DNA of 64,000 nucleotides from Bacteroidales bacterium (GTDB taxonomy: Bacteria > Bacteroidota > Bacteroidia > Bacteroidales > Bacteroidaceae). Both the position numbers and the translations under genes were made by a program. Positions within the stretch are counted from its first letter, which is position 1, and each line of letters starts with the position of its first letter. The DNA is taken from assembly GCA_015654535.1 (NCBI GenBank), contig JAATGU010000049.1, forward strand, positions 1 to 64,000, in the 5' to 3' direction. Positions 44,713 to 53,329 of this stretch are shown here, piece after piece. The notes under the pieces were generated by a model. That model made no database searches. It had not been told where the DNA came from and was given only the letters and a program-made list of their open reading frames with translations.

Positions 44713-46929
44713 TTATTGATAATAACGTAATAAATCGAGCATTAAAGGAATATCATCTTCTTTAATTCCTTGTGCGATGAGATCCTTTCTATCTTTATTA
44801 AATAAATCCATAAAGGCTTCAGGACTATCACTCATGGCAAGACTGGTGGCATACATTTTCACCGCTTTGTCCAGTTGTCCCATGCTCCATGCTACATGTC
44901 CGGCATTCAGATAATCCAATAACTGTGTACCCTTTTCCAGTAATTTTTTATAGTATTTCATGGCTTGTTCATGTTTACCTACAACAAAAGAACACCAAGC
45001 AATTGCGCGACATACTTTAGGCGATTCGGCATCAAGATACTCTACCTTAAAAAAGTAATTTAAGGCTTCTTCATAGCGTTTGAGCCCTACTAAACAGTGA
45101 CCTATTTGTGACAGAATATTTAGATTATCGGGCTGTACGGCTTCTATCTTTTCGTAGTAGTCTAATGCTTTATCCAACTGGTTTAGTTGACGGTAACACA
45201 TTGCCAGGTGATGATTTGTCCATGCACTATCCGGCTTCAGTATATCTGCTTGTAAGTAGGCTTCAATAGCTTTCTCATAACCTCTGTTCTTTTGCATACA
45301 ATACCCCATTTTTTGATAAATTTCGGCATCTCCAGCATTGGTTTTTACTATTTCTTCATAGAGCAACCATGCTTCTATTAAATAGTTTTTATGAAAGAAA
45401 TATCCCGCTAATGTAAGTTGATTACTACTGTCGCTGAGCGTTTCTTTTAACGTGATGGAATATTGCAGATTTAACGATTCCTTAAATGGATCTTTAAATT
45501 CATTTCTACGAGGATGAATTCTGAAAAAACGATACAGATCGTGTATATATTGATTGCTGATGGTTTCGGCACGTTGAGAGAATGTCAAAATTTTATCGTA
45601 GCTTTTTTCTTCATTGATTGCTTCATTTTGCGCTTCGAATTGCTGGGCCATCATTTGCCGTTGAGCTTCGGGTACTTGCATCATGGTGAAGCAGAAAGAA
45701 TACTTATCGCTATTACAGAAAAATCCTGACTGATAAATGGTATCCAGTAAAAGGTCCCGCTTCTCGGGAGTAGTTGAAAATGCTTGGACAACGGCTGAGT
45801 GCTGCATATCAAACGGATAAAACCAATTGGCCATTTCCCGGAAAAAAGGATATGTTTTCAGTTGGGCAAAGGTGCTCATATAGACATCAGCTCCCTCCAT
45901 CTGAAGATCATTCATTTCTTTTAGTTTATCACTCAAGCCAGATTGATCCATCCAGTCCTCCCAATCAGGATTCTTGTCGTTCTGTCCATTATCCTCATCT
46001 GGAGCTTCCATGTTAAACTTTACATTCCGCAGGTTTGGATTTTTCATTAATTCGGGAAGAATCTCTTCCCGCATCTTTTTATCAATCTTTTCTGTTTCCC
46101 TACAACGTAAGAGCTGTATTTGTATGCGACTCATGTTATTGGCAAAGATAGCATTCTCGTTGAGTAACTCCAATCGTGCGGCAACTTCAGGATATAAAGA
46201 TAAACGCTGATCGTAACGAAAGATAATAAGTGTCAGTGCCACGATGGCACGTTGATTCACATCGTTCGAAGTATGTTGATAGGCATCGAATAAAAGCATT
46301 AGTTTCCGGATATCGAAATATTCCATCAAACTCAGCATAAGCGCACTGACAAATAAAGAAAGATCATTGATTTGAACCAGTACGGATTGTAAAAAATTGC
46401 GAGCTTCTTCTTCATCTTGCTCACTCCAAGGTTCAGATAACCAAATGAGATAAAATAATTCGGATACAGCAGCTTCATGACGTCGGCGAATAGTGGCCAA
46501 ATCCCCCGCCTGTTTTTCTGTATAATGAAGTAGATTACCCACAGCCATGTCTTCGGTATAACTTTCCAACTCTAGTTGTATGGCAGGAAGTGGGCGAAGC
46601 GGAATAAACTTATGATATCTTTTCCTATCGAAATAATACTCAGTAGAAATAGGAGTTAGTTTGGCTATTCTCGTTTTATCTGTTAGTTTATAAGCTGTAG
46701 CCAATAGTTTTGGGTAGAGATTTTTACGTTCCGGATCTGCAATACCTTGTTGCAGGTATTGTAACATATATCGATAAGACGTTTGTAACTCTTCCACAGA
46801 GTTTTTTAACGTCCAATCTATCATGTCTTGAGTAAAGACTTCCATGCGGATCAAGGCTTCTGCTAATCTTTTATTGTCCAGCAAATGGACAATTCGCTCA
46901 TATTCTTCGTTTATGACTGTTTCGTTCAT
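44713..46929 (-). CDS. Large TPR-repeat protein
   Basis: A 738-residue cytoplasmic-type protein without signal peptide. The last 230 residues contain tetratricopeptide repeats with the usual A/G/Y spacing: GDAEIYQKMGYCMQKNRGY, PDSAWTNHHLAMCYRQLNQ, PDNLNILSQIGHCLVGLKR. The first 500 residues are helical and unrecognised. TPR arrays act as protein-binding scaffolds; no partner can be named. Single gene with its own promoter and terminator. Confidence 0.85.
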   Translation of the reverse strand: MNETVINEEYERIVHLLDNKRLAEALIRMEVFTQDMIDWTLKNSVEELQTSYRYMLQYLQQGIADPERKNLYPKLLATAYKLTDKTRIAKLTPISTEYYFDRKRYHKFIPLRPLPAIQLELESYTEDMAVGNLLHYTEKQAGDLATIRRRHEAAVSELFYLIWLSEPWSEQDEEEARNFLQSVLVQINDLSLFVSALMLSLMEYFDIRKLMLLFDAYQHTSNDVNQRAIVALTLIIFRYDQRLSLYPEVAARLELLNENAIFANNMSRIQIQLLRCRETEKIDKKMREEILPELMKNPNLRNVKFNMEAPDEDNGQNDKNPDWEDWMDQSGLSDKLKEMNDLQMEGADVYMSTFAQLKTYPFFREMANWFYPFDMQHSAVVQAFSTTPEKRDLLLDTIYQSGFFCNSDKYSFCFTMMQVPEAQRQMMAQQFEAQNEAINEEKSYDKILTFSQRAETISNQYIHDLYRFFRIHPRRNEFKDPFKESLNLQYSITLKETLSDSSNQLTLAGYFFHKNYLIEAWLLYEEIVKTNAGDAEIYQKMGYCMQKNRGYEKAIEAYLQADILKPDSAWTNHHLAMCYRQLNQLDKALDYYEKIEAVQPDNLNILSQIGHCLVGLKRYEEALNYFFKVEYLDAESPKVCRAIAWCSFVVGKHEQAMKYYKKLLEKGTQLLDYLNAGHVAWSMGQLDKAVKMYATSLAMSDSPEAFMDLFNKDRKDLIAQGIKEDDIPLMLDLLRYYQ

Positions 46930-46962
46930 TGTTTTGCTCTGTTTGTTTTCCTATATAACAAA

Positions 46963-46970
46963 CAAAGATA
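46963..46970 (-). promoter_or_regulatory. -7 element of the TPR gene
   Basis: Minus-strand TATCTTTG, 33 bp before the start codon at 46929. Confidence 0.5.
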
Positions 46971-47253
46971 AAAAAATATTTGGTTTTACCTCCTTAATTT
47001 ATCCTAATGTTTACTTCCTGTCCAAGTAAGTCTTTTCCACAATAGAAGACACAGTGATTATCCTTTTCGGCTGAAAACGAGCAAATTACAAGAATAAACT
47101 TCTTGATAGGTAACGATTTGGAAACGAGCGAGTCTCTGTTTTTTACGTCATTTTTCACAATGCACACAAAGAACGACTTTTCGATTGTAAAGGTACGAAA
47201 AAACTTTCTAAGCAAATAGAATTACTTCTTGAATATTTGAAATTAGATTTTTT
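46971..47253. other. Gene-poor stretch left of the insertion element
   Basis: No recognised gene. A minus-strand frame of 73 codons (47215-46994) is open with an ATG but has no recognisable family, no promoter element and no partner; it could be a decayed coding remnant at the island edge. Confidence 0.4.
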
Positions 47254-47263
47254 AATTAGGCAC

Positions 47264-47294
47264 TTTGTAAATACAATAGAAATGGCTATATTTG
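47264..47294 (+). promoter_or_regulatory. Consensus Bacteroides promoter of the transposase
   Basis: TTTG at 47264-47267, a 19-bp spacer and TATATTTG at 47287-47294 match the full Bacteroides consensus. The -33 box overlaps the left inverted repeat. The transposase ATG at 47312 lies 17 bp downstream. Confidence 0.75.
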
Positions 47295-47311
47295 CGGGAA
47301 AAGTATTAACA

Positions 47312-48202
47312 ATGGAGAACAAATTCAGAAGCCTGACTATTTTTGAGTTTCAGGAACATTTCCCTGACGAAGATTCCTGTTATGCCTATCTAAGTGAATT
47401 AAAATGGGGAACTGGTTTTGTATGCCCCAGTTGCGGACATACCAAATATTGCAATGGTAAGCGCAAATACGACAGGCAGTATACCAGTTATCACCGCATA
47501 TCTTCACCAACGAGCGGGACGCTGTTTCATCAGTTGAAGTTTTCTGTATTAAGGGCCTTTTACATCGTTTACTATGTCAGTGCGAATAAAAAAGGGATTA
47601 GTAGTACGGAACTGAGCAGAAAGCTGGGGCTAAGACAAAAAACTTGCTGGAAGTTCAAAGGCAAGGCAATGAAAGCGATGGAGAGCAGTGGTAATCACAA
47701 AATCAATGGCAATGCCGAAGTTGACGAGAGTGTTGTTGGTGGTCAGGAAGAAGGCGTTGTGAGAAGAAAAAATGCAAAAAAGAAGCTGGTTGTATTTGCC
47801 ATTGAGCGCAGCGGCAAGGGAGTTAGCCGTATGTATGGGAAGGTTATCCAAAAGAGCAGTTCAAAAGAACTTGGTGAATTTATGAAAACAACCATTGGTC
47901 TGGATGTACAAATAAAAACGGATAAATGGCGGGGATATACTCCTTTAGCAAAAGAGTTCAAAAACCTGATACAGATTGATTCTGGGAAAAAGGGTGGTAA
48001 CTTCCCAGATTTGCATCAGTGTATCATGGGATTCAAAGGCTGGCTCCGGGGAATGCACCATCAGGTCGAGAATTTGCAGGCTTATATTGACGAATACTGT
48101 TATCAGTTTAACCGTAGCAATATGAAGGATGGAATTTTTGACAACCTATTGAATAGAATGGTTAAAGCTGATCCTTTCCCGTATAAACCAATTATTACTT
48201 AA
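47312..48202 (+). CDS. IS1595 family transposase
   Basis: A 296-residue transposase from the ATG at 47312; a longer frame to 47237 crosses the promoter and inverted repeat. An N-terminal zinc ribbon begins with CPSCGHTKYC, but where most relatives have a second CxxC the sequence reads YTSYHR, so two cysteines seem replaced by Tyr. The DDE-type domain follows: NAEVDESVVGGQEEG, IKTDKWRGYTPL and the C-terminal GWLRGMHHQVENLQAYIDE. The catalytic residues look intact. Loss of half of the zinc knuckle may impair DNA binding. Confidence 0.88.
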   Translation: MENKFRSLTIFEFQEHFPDEDSCYAYLSELKWGTGFVCPSCGHTKYCNGKRKYDRQYTSYHRISSPTSGTLFHQLKFSVLRAFYIVYYVSANKKGISSTELSRKLGLRQKTCWKFKGKAMKAMESSGNHKINGNAEVDESVVGGQEEGVVRRKNAKKKLVVFAIERSGKGVSRMYGKVIQKSSSKELGEFMKTTIGLDVQIKTDKWRGYTPLAKEFKNLIQIDSGKKGGNFPDLHQCIMGFKGWLRGMHHQVENLQAYIDEYCYQFNRSNMKDGIFDNLLNRMVKADPFPYKPIIT

Positions 48203-49063
48203 ATGCCTAATTCAATTAAAAAATATACACTGCCGCAAGAATTTGAATTGATTGGCATCCGACAACTATACAACAACAATTCTGACAAGTTGACGACACT
48301 ACATCGGATAGGTTTTTATCACATACTTTGGTTTCAAAAAGGTAACCCAACTCATTTGGTTGACTTCAATCCCGTAAAAATTAAACCGAATACCATTCTG
48401 TTTTTGAATAAGGAAACGGTTCAACGATTTGATAAGAAAGGCGGTTTTGACGGCAAAGCAATTCTGTTTACTGACAGTTTTTTCTGCAAGACAGAAACAG
48501 ACACAAAGTATTTGCGGAACAGTATTTTATTCAACGACTTGTTTTCAGTTGCTCAAATTCAACTAAGTGAAACAGCTTCACTGTTTGCCGATTTGTTTAA
48601 GCTAATGGAAAAGGAATTAGAAAATGAAAATGACATTTCACAACCCGACATTCTAAAAAATTTATTGCATAACTTTTTACTTCTATCTGAAAGAGAAAGA
48701 CGAAAACAGGATTTTACCGAAATTAAAAAAGGAGCCGACTTTGACTATGTAATGCTTTTCAAAGACCTTTTAGAAACCAATTATCGTAAGTTGAAACAAG
48801 TAAGCGGGTATGCAAAAATGATAAGCGTAACCGAAAAGAGGCTGAACCAGGCAACATCAAAGGCGTTGGACAAATCGCCAAAGCAAATGATTGACGAAAG
48901 GGTAATGCTTGAAGCAAAACGACTTTTAGCACACACAAACGAAAGCATAAAAGAAATTGGTTTTGACTTGGGCTTTGATGAGCCAACCAACTTTATAAAA
49001 TACTTTCGCAAACACAGTAATTCAACGCCGGTTGAATTTAGAAAGCAATTTTCTTCGGCTTAA
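48203..49063 (+). CDS. AraC family regulator at the element's right end
   Basis: A 286-residue regulator with the C-terminal AraC DNA-binding domain (LKQVSGYAKMISVTEKRLNQ, IKEIGFDLGFDEPTNFIKYF). Its ATG follows the transposase stop codon directly (TAAATG) and lies within the right inverted repeat of the insertion element, so the original start and promoter may have been replaced. Codon use and base composition differ little from the island neighbours. Its likely target is the oxidoreductase at 49581 or the SnoaL-like gene, as is common for such pairs. Confidence 0.85.
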   Translation: MPNSIKKYTLPQEFELIGIRQLYNNNSDKLTTLHRIGFYHILWFQKGNPTHLVDFNPVKIKPNTILFLNKETVQRFDKKGGFDGKAILFTDSFFCKTETDTKYLRNSILFNDLFSVAQIQLSETASLFADLFKLMEKELENENDISQPDILKNLLHNFLLLSERERRKQDFTEIKKGADFDYVMLFKDLLETNYRKLKQVSGYAKMISVTEKRLNQATSKALDKSPKQMIDERVMLEAKRLLAHTNESIKEIGFDLGFDEPTNFIKYFRKHSNSTPVEFRKQFSSA

Positions 49064-49146
49064 AAGTATCATTTAAAAGACTGTTTCTACCTTTTACATT
49101 CTTGTGCATCGTTGTACTTTTACAGTTCCAATTAAATCATAAAAAA

Positions 49147-49509
49147 ATGAACAAGACATTTATAAGTCCAGCGATAATTTTAAGAGTTGGATTTTCTGCC
49201 TGCACCAGCTGGAGCAACTATAATTCACAAACAAAAAAAGAAGAAAAAATAGAAATCTCAAACAAAGAAAAAGTTGTCGCCCTTTTGAAAAGCATTGAAA
49301 TAGGTGAACAAGAACCTCTTGGTTACATTAACCCTAATAAATACATTCAGCACAACTTGGGAGTTGCTGACGGATTTGCAGGATTTCGGGAGATGCTGCA
49401 ACAGTTACCGCTGATAACATCTAACGCATCTCTTACAGGAAGCAAAAATTTAATACACTCAATATGGTTTTTCTTATTCATAACAAATCACAAAGTTGAT
49501 TACCTTTAA
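49147..49509 (+). pseudogene. Truncated SnoaL-like lipoprotein
   Basis: A 120-residue frame from the ATG at 49147. The N-terminus resembles a lipoprotein signal (LRVGFSACTS). Residues about 40-85, with VVALLKSIEIGEQEPLGYIN and NKYIQHNLGVADG, match the first part of NTF2/SnoaL-like proteins. After LQQLP the similarity ends and the rest (LITSNASLTGSKN onward) is not related, so the second half of the gene seems to be lost. A short in-frame tail is left by chance. Confidence 0.6.
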
Positions 49510-49536
49510 CTGATATATTTAGAAGCCAAAAATAAC

Positions 49537-49544
49537 TAAATTTG
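49537..49544 (+). promoter_or_regulatory. -7 element of the Rossmann oxidoreductase gene
   Basis: TAAATTTG, 36 bp before the start codon at 49581; no -33 box seen. Confidence 0.4.
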
Positions 49545-49580
49545 CGGTATCAAATAAGTTTAATTTTAAAAAAAAGAAAT

Positions 49581-50306
49581 ATGAACATCGGAATAATTGG
49601 TGCGGGACTTATCGGAGGTACACTTGCCCGCAGACTATCACTATTAAATCACAAAGTAACTATTGCAAATTCCAGAGGACCTGAAACCTTGAAAGATTTG
49701 GCAACAGAAATAAACGTAAAGGCAGGAACGGCTTATGAAGCTGCACGGAATAATGACATTGCAGTCATCACTATTCCGCAAAAAAACATTGCTGATTTAC
49801 CGAAAGATTTGTTTGAAGGTGTAAAAGATGATGTCATTGTAATTGATACTTGCAACTACTATCCGTTGTTAAGAGATGGTGTTATAGCCGAACTTGAACA
49901 TGACCTGACAAATTCTGAATGGGTTCAGGCAAAAATCAAAAAACCCATAGTAAAAACATTTAACTCTATTCCTTATACAAGTTTGGGAGATGCAGGTCGT
50001 CCGAAAGGCGACAAAAACAGAATTGCTTTGCCTGTTTCGGGCGATAGAAAAAAAGACAAAGAAGCAGTAAGCGATTTACTTGACCAACTTGGATTTGATT
50101 TTTTTGACGTAGGCGAACTTAAAAATTCGTGGAAATACGAACCGGGTACACCAACCTATTGTATGGACTTCAACTTAGAGACCTTAAAAAATAAGTTGAA
50201 TGACTTAGGGACAATCAGAACACCTGAAATCAAAGCAAACATCATCGAACAAAGAACGGAACAAGAAAAACAGTTTTTAGAATACTATTCAAAAATGAAA
50301 AAGTAA
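49581..50306 (+). CDS. NAD(P)-binding oxidoreductase (F420-dependent reductase-like)
   Basis: A 241-residue protein from the ATG at 49581. The Rossmann signature GIIGAGLIGGTLARRLS lies at the N-terminus, followed by VTIANSRGPETL, which is characteristic of the NADP-oxidoreductase coenzyme F420-dependent family. In Bacteroidetes these proteins use NADPH and have unknown substrates. The late GELKNSWKYEPGTPTYC belongs to the same family. It is complete, unlike several island neighbours. Confidence 0.82.
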   Translation: MNIGIIGAGLIGGTLARRLSLLNHKVTIANSRGPETLKDLATEINVKAGTAYEAARNNDIAVITIPQKNIADLPKDLFEGVKDDVIVIDTCNYYPLLRDGVIAELEHDLTNSEWVQAKIKKPIVKTFNSIPYTSLGDAGRPKGDKNRIALPVSGDRKKDKEAVSDLLDQLGFDFFDVGELKNSWKYEPGTPTYCMDFNLETLKNKLNDLGTIRTPEIKANIIEQRTEQEKQFLEYYSKMKK

Positions 50307-50390
50307 TTAAAACCACTTGCCAAAAAATAATAAAAAGGTAGCAAAGGTAAGGCGGACAGCGGACGACTGAAGCCACTTATAACAGCACAC

Positions 50391-50496
50391 CTACACGCAA
50401 GCAGGGGTTTCGTGCTTCGTAGGACAGGAAAGCGCTAAATTTGAAGCTCAGTTCTTCGTAGGAAGTTCAGTGCTAAAAATCTCTGCCTGCGTGTAG
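50391..50496. repeat. attC-like imperfect inverted repeat
   Basis: CTACACGCAAGCAG (50391-50404) and CTGCCTGCGTGTAG (50483-50496) pair at 13 of 14 bases across 78 bp. The arms are followed by a C-run and GTTG, and preceded by TATAAC, resembling the AAC...GTT ends of integron attC sites. Inside, CTTCGTAGGA is repeated at 50415 and 50454. It lies in the 276-bp gap before the MFS gene. Confidence 0.5.
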
Positions 50497-50550
50497 CCGC
50501 CCCCCCGTTGCAAGCAATGTTCGTGCGATCCGTAAACACCTTTAGGGTCC

Positions 50551-50558
50551 TACCTTTG
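50551..50558 (+). promoter_or_regulatory. -7 element of the MFS exporter gene
   Basis: TACCTTTG, 24 bp before the start codon at 50583. Confidence 0.45.
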
Positions 50559-50582
50559 CCATCTTTTTAAGCAGAGAAAAAA

Positions 50583-51791
50583 ATGAAGTTATCAAATAAA
50601 GAAATCTTTATTGTTATTATATTGAGCCTGCTCGCGTCTTTTATAGCGCTGAGCATAGATTTGTATTTACCCTCTTTTAAATTCATTGCGGAAGATTTGC
50701 ATACCGATATGGGAAAAGTGCAGATTTCTCTTTCCGTATTTATTGGCGGGCTTGCCGTTGGGCAACTTTTATGGGGAACGCTTTCGGACAGAGTGGGCAG
50801 AAAATTACCACTTATCATTGCTATTAGCGTTTACAGTATTGCTTCGATTTTGGTTGTCACCACACATAGCATAGAAGAATTGTGGCTGTACCGTTTTTTG
50901 CAGGCTTTTTGTGGTTCGGCAGGAATGGTGGTGCCGAGAGCGGTTGTTACCGATTATTTTGACAGGGGAAAAACGGCAAAAATCTTTTCGTTGCTAGCCT
51001 TGATTTCGGGCGTTGGGCCCATTATTGCACCAAGTATCGGAACCCTTTTATTAGGCGGAAACAGTTGGCATAATGTTTTCGTGGCAATGGCAGTTTTTGG
51101 TGCAGTCTCGGTGTTTTTGGTTATTTTCTTTTTGCCCGAAACACATTCGCCAAAAGAAAAAACAACCGCTTACACCAAAAAGGAACGCGGCGTTTTGGCT
51201 TCATACATTCACGTTTTCCAAAACAAACAGTTTGTCGTTTATACACTTGTGGGCAGTATTACATTCAGTGCGCTAATGGTTTATATTTCCAATTCACCTT
51301 TCCTTATAATGGAAAAAGGCGGTTTCACGGGAACGCAATACAGCTTGGTTTTTGGCTTGAACGCGATAGGAATGGTGGTGGGTAATTATTCCGTTGGTTT
51401 TCTGGTAAATCGTTTCAGCACCAGGACATTGGTTAAATTCGCTTCATTATTACAGACAATTTTCGGGGTTTTGCTGGTTGCCTGTATTCTGGCTGAACTT
51501 CCGCTTACCATAATTTTGGCATTGTTGTTTTTATCTTTGATAGTGATTGGCATTTCGCTTACTTCCACAATCGATTTGGCATTAGCGCCTTTTCGCAACG
51601 ACAGCGGAACGGCTTCGGCAGTTTTCGGGTTTTTCCAGTTGGCATTAACGTTTGTAATATCGGGTGTTGCCGGGTTGGTACAAAACAATTCTGTTATGCC
51701 TATGGCAATCACATTGTTGTCTTGTGCGGTGATTTCATTCGTGGGAACGACTATTTTAAAAAATAAATCTGACAATGGAAAAGCGAAGTAA
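50583..51791 (+). CDS. Bcr/CflA family MFS drug exporter
   Basis: A 402-residue, 12-helix transporter. The first external loop IDLYLPSFKFIAEDL and the loop 2-3 motif GTLSDRVGRKLPL identify the Bcr/CflA (drug:H+ antiporter) subgroup. The length is normal. It would export a toxic compound such as bicyclomycin, chloramphenicol or a sulfonamide, but which one is unknown. Its last codons overlap a short DUF3861-like frame. Confidence 0.9.
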   Translation: MKLSNKEIFIVIILSLLASFIALSIDLYLPSFKFIAEDLHTDMGKVQISLSVFIGGLAVGQLLWGTLSDRVGRKLPLIIAISVYSIASILVVTTHSIEELWLYRFLQAFCGSAGMVVPRAVVTDYFDRGKTAKIFSLLALISGVGPIIAPSIGTLLLGGNSWHNVFVAMAVFGAVSVFLVIFFLPETHSPKEKTTAYTKKERGVLASYIHVFQNKQFVVYTLVGSITFSALMVYISNSPFLIMEKGGFTGTQYSLVFGLNAIGMVVGNYSVGFLVNRFSTRTLVKFASLLQTIFGVLLVACILAELPLTIILALLFLSLIVIGISLTSTIDLALAPFRNDSGTASAVFGFFQLALTFVISGVAGLVQNNSVMPMAITLLSCAVISFVGTTILKNKSDNGKAK

Positions 51792-51912
51792 CCAATACAA
51801 AAACCGGTTACAGGAAATTGAACCGAAAGACGGAACACAATCAGGAAAATCAACAGCATTTGAGTTTAAAAACCACGGCAATATCTTGCATCAATTGAAA
51901 TGTTGTGTGTAA
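51775..51912 (+). pseudogene. Truncated DUF3861-like gene
   Basis: A 45-residue frame starting inside the MFS stop region. The pattern MEKRSNQYKNRLQEIEPKDG followed by FEFKNHGNILHQ resembles the first half of DUF3861 proteins, which are about 90-100 residues. The frame then stops at CCV, so the C-terminal half is missing. The overlap with the MFS gene suggests former translational coupling. Confidence 0.45.
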
Positions 51913-51979
51913 CTCTAAAACCGAACATCGTAACAAGAAAGAGCATAGAATTAAAACGGCTATTAAAAATTTAACAAAT

Positions 51980-52978
51980 ATGGAATACAGGAATTTAGGA
52001 AAATCAGGATTAAAAGTCCCCGTATTAAGCCTTGGTACAGGAACATTCGGTGGAACAAACGAATTTTTTCAGCGTTGGGGACAAACGGACGTAAAGGAAG
52101 CCTCACGACTGATTGACATTAGTTTGGAAAGAGGCGTAAATTTCTTTGATACCGCCAATGTTTATTCGCAGGGAGCATCGGAAGAAGTTTTGGGTGCAGC
52201 CGTGAAAGGAAGACGTGAAAAAACAATCATCTCAACCAAAGCTACGTTCGAAATGGGCGAAGACGTAAACGATAAAGGTTCATCACGTTTTCATCTTATC
52301 AAAGCTTGCGAAGACAGCTTGAAGCGTTTGGGAACGGACTACATAGACCTTTACCTGATGCACGGTTTTGACAGCACTACGCCCGTGGAGGAAACCTTGC
52401 GGACATTGGATAATTTGGTAACAAGCGGCAAGGTCAGATATATTGGTTGTTCCAACTTTGCGGCTTGGCAACTGATGAAATCATTGTCCGTTTCGGAAAA
52501 ATACAACCTGGAAAAGTATATAATTTATCAGGGGTATTATTCGCTAATCGGACGTGATTACGAACAGGAACTAATGCCATTGATAAAAGACCAGGGTTTG
52601 GGGTTAATGGTATGGAGTCCGCTTGGTTGGGGCAGGCTTACAGGAAAAATCAGAAGAAATCAACCGCTTGCCGAAGGACGCATACAATCAGGCGGGGCAG
52701 TCGGATCACCACCTGTTGAAGACGAATTTTTATATACGGTTGTAGATGCTTTGGAAAGTATAGCAAACGAAACAGGCAAGACCATATCACAGGTAGCCAT
52801 TAATTGGTTGCTGCAACAGGAAACCGTTTCCAACATTGTCATCGGTGCAAGAAACGAACAGCAACTAATAGAAAACCTGGACGCAGTCGGTTGGTCTTTG
52901 TCGAAAGAACATTTGACCGAATTGGATAACATTACAACTCAAACACCCATTTACCCGCATTGGGTCGGGAAACGATAA
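51980..52978 (+). CDS. Aldo/keto reductase
   Basis: A 332-residue (beta/alpha)8 oxidoreductase from the ATG at 51980 (MEYRNLGKSGLKVP). The catalytic tetrad is visible: D and Y in FFDTANVYSQG, K in IISTKATF and H in LYLMHGFD. The C-terminal NADPH-binding GARNEQQLIENLDAVGW is intact. It belongs to the YghZ/Kvbeta-like group. A longer frame to 51905 is low-complexity and not used. Confidence 0.9.
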   Translation: MEYRNLGKSGLKVPVLSLGTGTFGGTNEFFQRWGQTDVKEASRLIDISLERGVNFFDTANVYSQGASEEVLGAAVKGRREKTIISTKATFEMGEDVNDKGSSRFHLIKACEDSLKRLGTDYIDLYLMHGFDSTTPVEETLRTLDNLVTSGKVRYIGCSNFAAWQLMKSLSVSEKYNLEKYIIYQGYYSLIGRDYEQELMPLIKDQGLGLMVWSPLGWGRLTGKIRRNQPLAEGRIQSGGAVGSPPVEDEFLYTVVDALESIANETGKTISQVAINWLLQQETVSNIVIGARNEQQLIENLDAVGWSLSKEHLTELDNITTQTPIYPHWVGKR

Positions 52979-53023
52979 CAGAAGAATAAATTACCAACCG
53001 CAGACGGACAAAAAAGAGCTACA

Positions 53024-53104
53024 CACAATAAGACGGCTGACGTTCAGCCCTGAGAGTTCCTGCGGACTTTTCCGCCCGAACGCCAAGCCCCGAACCGTTA
53101 TGTG
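53024..53104. repeat. attC-like structure behind the reductase gene
   Basis: The ends CACAATAAGACGG (53024-53036) and CCGTTATGTG (53095-53104) are imperfectly complementary. Two small perfect hairpins lie inside: GGCTGA/TCAGCC (53035-53049) and GCGGA/TCCGC (53062-53075). The right end, GTTAT after CCG, recalls an integron R' site. It lies in the 351-bp gap 52979-53329, which otherwise shows only a promoter element. Confidence 0.45.
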
Positions 53105-53294
53105 AAATCTTACGGACAGTGCGATGCGATTTGTATTGGCCTTGGTTTTGGTACTTAACTCTCGGTTGGGAAATTGAATATGTTTACGAAGAGAGGCATC
53201 ATATTTTTACTATATCATTCAACAGTTAACAGAATATCTTATTTTTGGCTACGACAAAAGCAGATTTGGCAACATCTACTCTTTTTCAGTTACT

Positions 53295-53302
53295 TATTTT
53301 TG
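53295..53302 (+). promoter_or_regulatory. -7 element of the epimerase-like gene
   Basis: TATTTTTG, 27 bp before the ATG at 53330. A TTTG at 53265 is too far for a standard -33 box. Confidence 0.4.
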
Positions 53303-53329
53303 TACCATCAAAAATAAATAAGAATAGTT

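Larger units (their letters stand above)
47254..48212 (+). mobile_element. IS1595-type (ISXO2-like) insertion element
   Basis: A 959-bp element defined by imperfect terminal inverted repeats: left AATTAGGCACTT (47254-47265) and right AAATGCCTAATT (48201-48212), which match at 11 of 12 bases. It holds one transposase gene. I looked for the expected 8-bp target duplication and found none, so either the ends are set wrongly or a flank has been altered. The right repeat also carries the start codon of the next gene. Confidence 0.7.

Noticed and set aside
46994..47215. 73-codon minus-strand frame between the TPR gene and the insertion element
   Set aside because: Open and outside known genes, but no recognised family, promoter or partner; noted only as a possible remnant.
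47246..48220. 8-bp target-site duplication of the insertion element
   Set aside because: The bases next to the inverted repeats (GATTTTTT on the left, CAATTAAA on the right) do not match, nor do alternative end positions tried.
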